This document shows positions 1 through 6,769 of a stretch of 64,000 nt of DNA, piece after piece. The stretch comes from an uncultured Prevotella sp. GTDB taxonomy: Bacteria; Bacteroidota; Bacteroidia; Bacteroidales; Bacteroidaceae. Under the pieces are notes generated by a model. That model was not told the origin of the DNA. It ran no database searches and saw only the letters and a program-made list of their open reading frames with translations. How positions within the stretch are numbered: the first letter of the stretch is position 1; each line of letters starts with the position of its first letter. The position numbers and the translations under genes were made by a program. Location of the stretch: contig URQS01000003.1 in NCBI GenBank assembly GCA_900550035.1, positions 1 to 64,000 on the forward strand, written 5' to 3'.

Positions 1-13
1 TAAGAAGTAAGCT

Positions 14-1051
14 ATGAAAAGACTCTTTACGTTATTGGCTGTACTGATGTTGACTGTTACCGCATCATTTGCGCAGCAGAACTTTTATTTTTGGGGAAAG
101 GATGGCTACGTTTCCACCAAGCCTGTATCTGAAGTCGATAGCTTGACCTTTAGTGTAGGTTCTTGGTTGTTCCAGATTTCTAAGCCAGTGAACCTTGCTG
201 CAACTACCAGTAGTTTTCAAGGTTCGGCTAAGGTGGCTTTCAATGACAAGGTAAAGTCAATCGATGTTACTCCCGAAGTAGGTATTTGTTATACAGGTAC
301 GAACCATACGCCGACTTATAATGACTTCAAGAAGAAGTTAGGTAGTACTATGCAAGACTATTCGTTTACAATCATGAATGTCCTTTCTGGCACTACTTAT
401 TATTACCGTACTTACGTCAAGCTCCTTGATGAAGTTTATTACAGTGCTGTCAACTCTATTACCACCATGGGAGAGAAACCTCAATATATCGTCATCAACG
501 GTCACAAGTTCATTAATCTCGGTTTACCCAGTGGTTTGTTTTGGGCAGAAACTAACGTAGGTGCTTCATCTTCTTCAGATGATGGTGATTACTTTGCTTG
601 GGGCGAGACGGCATCTAAGTCTTATTATGATTGGAATACTTACAAGTGGGGCAGTGACTATAATAATTTATCTAAGTACAACATTTCCGATGGCAAGACC
701 ACCCTTGATGCTGAAGACGATGCAGCTACCGTCAATTGGGGCGCTCCTTGCCGTATGCCAGATACTTCAGAGTTTGAAGAACTTTATAACAAGTGCGATT
801 GGTCTTGGCAAGGAAATGGCTATCTCGTTACTGGTCCTAACGGCAGCACCATCTTCTTCCCTGCTTCGGGTTACTTCCAAGACGGTAGCCCCATCGGATA
901 TGGTTCGCAGGGAAGATATTGGTCACGTTCGCTCTACTCGAACAATACCAATATGGCCCACTACCTCTACTTCCGCCGTAACTACGTCAAACCGACTGGC
1001 GGAAGCAGCCGTTGCAAAGGGCTCCCTGTCCGCCCAGTCGCAGAAAAATAA
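14..1051 (+). CDS. Secreted FISUMP-type surface protein (paralogue 1)
   Basis: The 345-residue protein starts with a Sec signal peptide (MKRLFTLLAVLMLTVTASFA, cut before QQN). A short segment shared with the next protein follows, then a fibronectin-like stretch (VGICYTG ... GTTYYYRTYVKL, about residues 90-140). From about residue 160 to the end is a domain of the Fibrobacter succinogenes major paralogous (FISUMP) type: INGHKFINLGLPSG, YFAWGET, WGAPCRMPD, YWSRSLY and a final GLPVRPV. These domains occur in secreted or surface proteins of Bacteroidales and have no established enzymatic role. The C-terminal half is nearly identical to residues of the downstream paralogue, which points to recent duplication or exchange. 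The start is supported by the signal peptide. The promoter is outside the window or not visible in the first 13 bases. Confidence 0.8.
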   Translation: MKRLFTLLAVLMLTVTASFAQQNFYFWGKDGYVSTKPVSEVDSLTFSVGSWLFQISKPVNLAATTSSFQGSAKVAFNDKVKSIDVTPEVGICYTGTNHTPTYNDFKKKLGSTMQDYSFTIMNVLSGTTYYYRTYVKLLDEVYYSAVNSITTMGEKPQYIVINGHKFINLGLPSGLFWAETNVGASSSSDDGDYFAWGETASKSYYDWNTYKWGSDYNNLSKYNISDGKTTLDAEDDAATVNWGAPCRMPDTSEFEELYNKCDWSWQGNGYLVTGPNGSTIFFPASGYFQDGSPIGYGSQGRYWSRSLYSNNTNMAHYLYFRRNYVKPTGGSSRCKGLPVRPVAEK

Positions 1052-1149
1052 GGTAGGCTAAATGGCCACCGCTTCTCATTTCATGCCAGTAGGCTTTCCC
1101 GCGGAGTGGGCGAAATTTATTTAGAATTACAACAAAGACAATAATTTAT

Positions 1150-2841
1150 ATGAAACGCATATTTTCTTTTGTTTTGTCAGCATTGTTAGCAGTCACATTC
1201 ACCACTGCCCATGCTCAGCAAAACATTTTCATTTGGAAGGATGGTAACATCTCTGTCAAGTCAGTAGCCGATATTGATAGTATTACCACTTCTGTAGGCA
1301 GTTGGCTTTTTAATATCCACACCTCTGCTCCCACATCAGTTACGACCAACACGCTTGAGGCGTCTATCAGTGTGTCTTATGCAGACAACGTGCAATCTTT
1401 GTCTCAAACTCCCGAAATCGGTGTTTGCTTTTCATCAGAGGAAGTTACTCCCATTTATTTTTGTGGTCACGAACGTTTAGGTACTTCAGTCAGAAGTTAT
1501 GACTTCACGCTTTACAACCTTGACCCAGGCACCACTTATTTCTTTCGTGGTTACGTCAAGTTAGGTGATAAAGTCTTTTATGGCAACGTTAAGTCTGTCA
1601 TGACTTTTGGTGAAAAGCCAACATCTTCCACTTACACGCTCATCAATGGTCACAAGTTTGTAGACCTCGGTTTACCCAGTGGCTTGCTCTGGGCTTGCAC
1701 CAATATCGGTGTTCCCGGTTCCTCCTCTCTCGTTGGCTATTATTTTGCTTGGGGTGAGACAGAGCCTAAGTTAAGCGATTATTCTTGGAGTACTTACAAA
1801 TGGGGCGATGATAATATGACAAAGTACAACTATTCCGATGGCAAGAAAACACTTGATGCTGAAGACGATGCTGCTACCGTCAATTGGGGCGCCCCTTGTC
1901 GTATGCCAGATTCTTCAGAGTTTGAAGAACTTTATAACAAATGTGATTGGTCGTGGAAGTCCAATTACAATGGCACAAGCGGCTACCTCGTTACTGGTCC
2001 CAACGGCAACACTATCTTCCTCCCTGTTTCGGGTGGTCGCTACAACAATGTCCTCAGCAACTCAGATTCGTACGGAAGATATTGGTCACGTTCGCTCTAT
2101 TCGAACTACAACGCCCGTTACCTCTTGTTCCACAGTGGTCGCATCTATCCGACGGAGTACAACGACCGTTACAGTGGGTACCCTATCCGCCCAGTCGCAG
2201 ATTTCGGTGAAAAGCCATCTTCTTATCATATCTATTACATGGTAGGTCAATTAACTGGTTGGGATGCATCGAACAAGGATTTCGCATTCTATCCAGAGAG
2301 CAACACTGTTCACTCTTATACTGCTCAGTTTACAGGTGCAGCCAACTTGAAGATATGGATGAAGGACGATTTCGGCAATTGGGACACTGCGTATGGCGCT
2401 ATCTTTGATGGTGACGATTCTGAGTCTGGTTCACTCACACAGAGTGGTGCAGGTACTATCGTTTGTCCTGAGCCAGGTGCTTATTACACGTTGACAGTAG
2501 ATTTCGCTAATATGTCATACGAATGGACTAAGGTTGCTGACCAGAATCCTACAACTTATTACAATGTCTCATTGATTGGTGGATTTAATTCTTGGACAGA
2601 TTATGACTTGTATCAAGTTATTCCTCATAACTGGCATACAGTACTTACCCTCCAATCAGCTACGGAATTGAAATTCCGCGCTAACCATGATTGGCAAGTT
2701 AATTGGGGTGATGGTGGTGACATCAACAAGAAGGAGTACGGTAAGGGCAGCATTTACGGTAATAACATCAATTGCCCAGCAGGCACTTACGATGTATTCT
2801 TCAATGACATTACTGGTGAATACTTATTTGTAGTGAAGTAA
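1150..2841 (+). CDS. Secreted FISUMP-type protein with C-terminal starch-binding-like domains (paralogue 2)
   Basis: The 563-residue protein has a signal peptide (MKRIFSFVLSALLAVTFTTAHA), the same N-terminal and FISUMP-type domains as the upstream paralogue up to about residue 355, and then about 200 extra residues. The extension contains two beta-sandwich-like modules: one around 360-460 (YYMVGQLTGWDASNKDF) and one around 470-563 (YNVSLIGGFNSWTDYDL ... KFRANHDWQVNWGD). They resemble the starch-binding modules of SusE/SusF outer-membrane proteins through the W-rich GGFNSW and FRAN.DW.VNWG patterns. I infer a cell-surface glycan-binding role. The gene lies 98 bp after paralogue 1, and a strong hairpin terminator follows. 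No lipobox is visible, so the mode of surface attachment is unclear. Confidence 0.78.
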   Translation: MKRIFSFVLSALLAVTFTTAHAQQNIFIWKDGNISVKSVADIDSITTSVGSWLFNIHTSAPTSVTTNTLEASISVSYADNVQSLSQTPEIGVCFSSEEVTPIYFCGHERLGTSVRSYDFTLYNLDPGTTYFFRGYVKLGDKVFYGNVKSVMTFGEKPTSSTYTLINGHKFVDLGLPSGLLWACTNIGVPGSSSLVGYYFAWGETEPKLSDYSWSTYKWGDDNMTKYNYSDGKKTLDAEDDAATVNWGAPCRMPDSSEFEELYNKCDWSWKSNYNGTSGYLVTGPNGNTIFLPVSGGRYNNVLSNSDSYGRYWSRSLYSNYNARYLLFHSGRIYPTEYNDRYSGYPIRPVADFGEKPSSYHIYYMVGQLTGWDASNKDFAFYPESNTVHSYTAQFTGAANLKIWMKDDFGNWDTAYGAIFDGDDSESGSLTQSGAGTIVCPEPGAYYTLTVDFANMSYEWTKVADQNPTTYYNVSLIGGFNSWTDYDLYQVIPHNWHTVLTLQSATELKFRANHDWQVNWGDGGDINKKEYGKGSIYGNNINCPAGTYDVFFNDITGEYLFVVK

Positions 2842-2870
2842 TTCCTTTTATGTTCACAACATAACCCAAA

Positions 2871-2915
2871 AGGCGGTTCCAGGAGCAATCCCGAAGCCGC
2901 CTATTCTCTTTTTAT
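2871..2915 (+). terminator. Rho-independent terminator after FISUMP paralogue 2
   Basis: The arms aggcggtt (2871-2878) and aagccgcct (2894-2902) pair with one G-U pair around a loop, and the T-rich run attctctttttatt follows at once. It lies 30 bp after the stop codon of the plus-strand gene. The rest of the gap (2916-3051) holds no gene that I can support. Confidence 0.75.
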
Positions 2916-3051
2916 TGCTACCTCCTGTTAACCTTACCCCAGTTCGGGATAAAATAGCGATTAGTTGCATGTGAAGACAGATACGCGAGTTCTCTTCCCA
3001 TGCCATCAGACATGGGCTGTATATAAAGAATCGAAAGAGATGATTCTGTCT

Positions 3052-3330
3052 TTAGAACAATGAAAGTTGCTTTGTGTCCTCAATGCAGTATCCCTGCAAT
3101 GCCTTTGGCTTGTTGTCGAAGAAGCAATACGCTCCCAATGCTGAAATAAGGTTCATGATAAAGTTGCTTACAGATCTATGGCGTGAGTGTACAATCTGTG
3201 CCGTATTCTTCAGCATGTCGTTAATGGTTTCGATAATGTATCTCTTGCGCAGCATCATTCTGTCATAGAACGGCTTCATCATGTGTACTTCATGCTTGAT
3301 ACTGCCCCCAATGATTAGAAAAATCCTTTT
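3052..3330 (-). pseudogene. C-terminal remnant of an IS982-family transposase
   Basis: Read on the minus strand, the last ~85 codons give KHEVHMMKPFYDRMMLRKRY, IIETINDMLKNTAQIVHSRH, RSVSNFIMNLISALGAYCFF and a C-terminal KQLSLF. This is the conserved C-terminal part of IS982-family DDE transposases (LRKR.IIET.ND.LKN..Q..H.RHRS). The N-terminal two thirds with the catalytic aspartates are absent. The upstream codons (from about 3330) do not match the family, so the element is broken. A sequence at 2936-2957 starting ACCCC could be the surviving terminal repeat, but its partner end is missing, so this is only suggestive. The remnant sits between the FISUMP pair and the AraC gene. Confidence 0.72.
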
Positions 3331-3513
3331 TTCTTTTCGTAAATTCTGCAAGATGATATGATGAAAAGAATGAGGATAAAAAGAACACAAGTAACGATAC
3401 CAAGGGGATAGTATGGTAACAAACGAAAGCAAAATTCCTCCAATGACGACTTCATAATGAAAGAAAGATTGAATAAAAAAAGGACTAAGAGATAATTATT
3501 CAAATAAAATGTG

Positions 3514-3521
3514 TATATTTG
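3514..3521 (+). promoter_or_regulatory. Bacteroidetes -7 box for the membrane AraC regulator
   Basis: TATATTTG matches the Bacteroidetes sigma-ABfr -7 consensus TAnnTTTG. It lies 41 bp before the start codon of the AraC-type gene, in an AT-rich stretch. Confidence 0.65.
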
Positions 3522-3561
3522 CGGTAAACTTTGCTCTACAACCTAAACAGACAATAACAAA

Positions 3562-4596
3562 ATGTTGCACACCATTTATTTCATTTACGGACTGTGCGTC
3601 ATGTTCTATTTCATGATGTCATGGCTCTTCTTCCATAAGGACAAAGAACTACTATCAAGACTCGTGGCAGTCTTGATGCTGGTTATCGGTGTGCAATGTT
3701 TGAAGAATCTATATTTTATCAAACCCATAAACGATCCTAACGAGATAAGATGGATGATGACAATAGCTTCCGACGTGGTGGCAATCCCTTTATACGCCTT
3801 TATCCTTATCGAACTATGCAGTCCTACAAGCCTCACCCGTCGTACTATCATCTTGCATGAGCTACTATTTATAGCACCTTTTGTCCTCTTCATCTTGACC
3901 AAAAATGTCTTATTCTATTACGCTGAGGTGTTCGAAGCATTCGCTTATGGCCTTTATTTTACGATATGGGGAATCATCGCCATTCCCAGATACAACAGAG
4001 AACTAAAACAACGCTTCTCCTACACCAAAAACATCAATCTAAACTGGTTGCGCGCCATATTCCTGTCATTTGTATTCATCTTGATACTCTGGATAGCTAA
4101 CAGCATATATGCAGATTATATCATCGAAGCACTATATATGAGCATTTCTTTGGTGGTATGGATGTTCATAAGCTACTATATCTATAAACACGAGTCAGTG
4201 CTTGACGAACTATCTGACAATCAATATATTGACATGAAAGATGACACTGCAACCATCACAAAAGACACCCAAATCGGAAAATGCATAGCCATTCTTTTCG
4301 AAAAAGAAAAGGTTTATCTGAACCCTAACCTCAAAGTATCAGACATAGCTGCAACCATAGGCACCAATCGCACCTACGTCAGTGCATACTTCAACAAAGA
4401 AACTCAATGTACCTTCTACGACTATGTCAACAGATTCCGCATCGAATACGCCTGTAAGCAACTTGACTGTACGGACGACAAAATCGTTCAGATAGCTGAG
4501 ACTTCTGGATTTAATAGTGCGCAGGCTTTTATCCGTGTTTTCACCAAGATAAAAGGAATATCTCCCAGCAAATATCGTAAAGAGAGAAACAGATGA
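3562..4596 (+). CDS. Membrane-anchored AraC-family transcriptional regulator
   Basis: This 344-residue protein has two parts. Residues 1-215 are strongly hydrophobic with about six or seven predicted membrane helices (for example LLSRLVAVLMLVIGVQCL and FLSFVFILILWIANSIYA). Residues 245-344 form an AraC-type DNA-binding domain with two helix-turn-helix units: NLKVSDIAATIGTNRTYVSA YFN, then IVQIAETSGFNSAQAFIRVF ending SPSKYRK. This layout is common in Bacteroidales one-component regulators that sense a signal in the membrane. The ligand is unknown. A -7 box precedes it and a hairpin terminator overlaps its stop codon, so it is probably monocistronic. Candidate targets are the neighbouring lipoprotein or FISUMP genes, but no operator was found. 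Confidence 0.85.
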   Translation: MLHTIYFIYGLCVMFYFMMSWLFFHKDKELLSRLVAVLMLVIGVQCLKNLYFIKPINDPNEIRWMMTIASDVVAIPLYAFILIELCSPTSLTRRTIILHELLFIAPFVLFILTKNVLFYYAEVFEAFAYGLYFTIWGIIAIPRYNRELKQRFSYTKNINLNWLRAIFLSFVFILILWIANSIYADYIIEALYMSISLVVWMFISYYIYKHESVLDELSDNQYIDMKDDTATITKDTQIGKCIAILFEKEKVYLNPNLKVSDIAATIGTNRTYVSAYFNKETQCTFYDYVNRFRIEYACKQLDCTDDKIVQIAETSGFNSAQAFIRVFTKIKGISPSKYRKERNR

Positions 4597-4634
4597 TTCG
4601 CAATGTATTTAGAATACGTTGCGAATCGTTTTTT
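4595..4634 (+). terminator. Terminator of the membrane AraC gene
   Basis: Perfect 9-bp arms gattcgcaa (4595-4603) and ttgcgaatc (4619-4627) are followed by gttttttt. The left arm overlaps the TGA stop of the regulator. Confidence 0.85.
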
Positions 4635-4710
4635 TACGCATTGCCACCTCTATTTACCTTTTGCAAAGAATAATTTGAGAGATTGTTAACTATCTTTCTT
4701 CGTTTATTCC

Positions 4711-4718
4711 TAAATTTG
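4711..4718 (+). promoter_or_regulatory. -7 box for the lipoprotein gene
   Basis: TAAATTTG fits TAnnTTTG. It lies downstream of the earliest in-frame ATG (4683) and 73 bp before the ATG at 4791, and therefore argues for the later start. Confidence 0.6.
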
Positions 4719-4790
4719 CAAAAAGATGAAAACATAAAAGTCATCTATATTACTAATAATCAATTAATCAATCATCTAACTACAAAGTTT

Positions 4791-5429
4791 ATGAAGAAAA
4801 TGAAACAAATGGCACTTGCAGTCTTGTTGATGCCACTCTTATTTGCTTGCTCAGGAGGCAGTTCGACCGACACCAACCTGTATGGCTCTCTACCAGAGAA
4901 GTATGAAAAGTTTATGCAGGAAAAAGCCGATCTGAAGAAACAGGCCGAGAACATCAAGACAGAAGCCGACAAAAAGGAATTGATCGAGAAATCGGAAAAG
5001 ATGCAAGCGGAATGGAAAGTAAAGATCGAAGAATGTGCAAAAACTCTCAATGGCAAACCTATTGAGGTAGAGAAATGTGATTTCACAATAACAACTCCCC
5101 TCTCATTAGAGTTTACAGACTTCTATAGTAACTCTAACTTGACGCCTTCATTCAAGATAAATGGTGAAGCTACAGCCACATCAGACATGAAGACAGACAA
5201 TGATTTTATCCTCCCAAGCGAGAATGTTTACCTCGTAGGGTACAACGCTGAAGGTCAGGAGGTTTACAAGACCCTGGTAGGCAACATTGCAGCTGAAAAT
5301 GTGGATGGTAAGGCATTTGTAAAAGCTGGCACACCCGTGGAATTTAAAAAGTTAAAATTCAGTAAGTCAGACATCGAAAATGGTTGCAAGGATGCCAAGA
5401 CCTACAAGTTGGAACTTAAACGCCTCTAA
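4791..5429 (+). CDS. Uncharacterised lipoprotein with coiled-coil segment
   Basis: I start this 212-residue protein at the ATG opening MKKMKQMALAVLLMPLLFAC, because a lipoprotein signal peptide begins there and a -7 box lies upstream of it but downstream of the longer reading. The lipobox is LLFAC-S. After a short Ser/Gly/Thr linker come about 55 charged residues rich in K, E and A (YEKFMQEKADLKKQAENIKT and onward) that should form a coiled coil. A C-terminal beta-rich domain (about 95-212) ends KTYKLELKRL. I do not recognise the family. It is likely anchored in the outer membrane or the outer leaflet of the inner membrane. Confidence 0.7.
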   Translation: MKKMKQMALAVLLMPLLFACSGGSSTDTNLYGSLPEKYEKFMQEKADLKKQAENIKTEADKKELIEKSEKMQAEWKVKIEECAKTLNGKPIEVEKCDFTITTPLSLEFTDFYSNSNLTPSFKINGEATATSDMKTDNDFILPSENVYLVGYNAEGQEVYKTLVGNIAAENVDGKAFVKAGTPVEFKKLKFSKSDIENGCKDAKTYKLELKRL

Positions 5430-5439
5430 TAAATAATCC

Positions 5440-5592
5440 AAGTTTCGCAAGTTCAGAAGTTAAAGAAGTTATCGCTCCCTACGGTCGCTGAGGAGTAAAG
5501 ACAATAGACTTTTTGGCGCAGTTTTAAAGTAGCAAGACATACGTCTTAACTTCCTCCTTAATTCCTTTAACTTCCTGGTATGCGAAAGTTCA
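5440..5592. repeat. Intergenic element bounded by imperfect inverted repeats
   Basis: The gap between the lipoprotein gene and the next gene has arms that are imperfect inverted copies. The left arm is around 5441-5472 (tttcgcaagttcagaagtta, then aagaagtta). The right arm is around 5544-5592 (cttaacttcc ... ctttaacttcctgg ... gcgaaagttc). Between them lies a ~75-bp core containing the small palindrome-like cgctccctacggtcgctgagg. The 16-mer gcaagttcagaagtta (5447-5462) recurs at 59999-60014. This looks like a dispersed small repeat, possibly folding in RNA. No coding content is seen. Confidence 0.5.
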
Positions 5593-5613
5593 GTAAATAA
5601 AAAATAGAAGATT

Positions 5614-6042
5614 ATGGAAGAACTCATAAAAACCATCAAACAATATAAAGGAATCGCTATAAATGCCAGCGCAGTCCTTATGTTTATATTCTTCGGATTC
5701 GGTTCTGTACTTGACGTGATGGGGAAAGTCCAGATGAACGGATTGAACTTGTTGTTTAAAGGCAGTAAATTAGGTTTTCACTGGTTTTTAGCATTGTTAA
5801 TATTATTAGTTCCGATACTGATAGTATTAGGCAAATCTGTAAAACTGAAGTTTACTGGCAAGATGAATGAGAACTACTACACCATATGCTTCGTAGTAGG
5901 ATTCATCCTCTGCGCTGTCTTTGGCTTAACACTGAAAGATCAAGTCAGTTTAGCTTGGGGTGGTTGGCTTTATATGGTGACAGCCGCAGTAGGCATCGCT
6001 TTATGTAATATCGAAAAATTGGCAAAAAACAAAACGGAATGA
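5614..6042 (+). CDS. Small integral membrane protein, unknown function
   Basis: The 142-residue protein has four hydrophobic segments: about 17-37 (AINASAVLMFIFFGFGSVLD), 55-75 (FHWFLALLILLVPILIVLG), 88-108 (YYTICFVVGFILCAVFGLTL) and 115-132 (WGGWLYMVTAAVGIALCNIE). Loops are short and no catalytic or binding motif is visible. The stop overlaps the start of the downstream YiiX-like hydrolase by 4 bp (ATGA), so the two are translationally coupled and probably act together at the membrane. I do not recognise the family. Confidence 0.65.
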   Translation: MEELIKTIKQYKGIAINASAVLMFIFFGFGSVLDVMGKVQMNGLNLLFKGSKLGFHWFLALLILLVPILIVLGKSVKLKFTGKMNENYYTICFVVGFILCAVFGLTLKDQVSLAWGGWLYMVTAAVGIALCNIEKLAKNKTE

Positions 6043-6662
6043 TAAAATCGAAAAGGCGCTTCTACTATCTTATCGGCTGTGGAAGCACCTTATTCTTTCT
6101 GGCTATCGCAGTCTGGATAGGTATATGCCTGCTCAACCGCCCTCCCTATCTCATGCCCGACACAACAAGGTTTGAAACAGGTGATATCTTTTTCAGCGTG
6201 GGTGACTCGTGGGAATCGGTAGCTGTAAGAGCACTATCGGGTACCAGATCCCTTGAGGTGGCCGACTCTACCCCATCCCATTGCGGCATAGTCATCAGGT
6301 ATGACGATGGGGTGAAGTTAGTTCATGCCTCTACTGTAGCCAAAAAAATCGTCATGGAAACAACAGAAGAATATCTACGCAACAACGGCTCATACTGCAT
6401 CTATACCAGGAAGGCTCCCTGTAGAGTGGACACCCTGGCCATCAGAAAGACCGTAGAGGCATTGGTGTCGAAAGGTGTGCCTTTTGATTTCAAATTCGAC
6501 CATACAACCCCTGATGCCCTCTACTGCACAGAGATGGTGGTAAGCGTATTTGAAGCCAACAATTACTTCTGCTTCTCCAAGTTACGTAAACATAGCTATA
6601 TGTATCCCGTCGATCTTTTGACTCTGATTGCTCTGCAGGAAGAATCAAGTAAAAAACACTAA
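6039..6662 (+). CDS. YiiX/YebB-like NlpC/P60-type cysteine hydrolase
   Basis: The 207-residue protein has one N-terminal membrane segment (about 9-32) and then a permuted papain-like domain of the YiiX/YebB (DUF830) type. The visible marks are FETGDIFFSVGDSW (about 45-58), SHCGIVI with the probable catalytic His81, VHAS, and DALYCTEMVVSVFE with the probable nucleophile Cys163. Members of this superfamily are amidases or peptidases acting on peptidoglycan, or acyl-transfer enzymes on lipids. The membrane anchor suggests activity on the periplasmic side. It overlaps the upstream four-helix membrane protein by 4 bp. A strong bidirectional hairpin separates it from mutS. Confidence 0.78.
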   Translation: MIKSKRRFYYLIGCGSTLFFLAIAVWIGICLLNRPPYLMPDTTRFETGDIFFSVGDSWESVAVRALSGTRSLEVADSTPSHCGIVIRYDDGVKLVHASTVAKKIVMETTEEYLRNNGSYCIYTRKAPCRVDTLAIRKTVEALVSKGVPFDFKFDHTTPDALYCTEMVVSVFEANNYFCFSKLRKHSYMYPVDLLTLIALQEESSKKH

Positions 6663-6726
6663 AACCATTAATGGTAACAGAAGATGACAAAACTCGTTGT
6701 CATCATACATGATAACAGAAAAAAAG

Positions 6727-6765
6727 CAAGTAGGGTGTATCATCCTTTTTGATACACCCTACTTG
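6727..6765. terminator. Bidirectional terminator between the YiiX-like gene and mutS
   Basis: Perfect 16-bp arms caagtagggtgtatca (6727-6742) and tgatacaccctacttg (6750-6765) flank a 7-nt loop. On the minus strand a run of seven T follows, so it should stop mutS transcription. It also ends the plus-strand pair. The stem core gggtgtatc resembles those of the terminators at 12.3 and 13.7 kb. Confidence 0.85.
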
Positions 6766-6769
6766 ATAA

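Noticed and set aside
3315..3503. Small hydrophobic minus-strand frame (62 codons)
   Set aside because: It overlaps the IS982 remnant region and the promoter area of the AraC gene; its hydrophobicity follows from AT-rich sequence, and no ribosome-binding site is seen.
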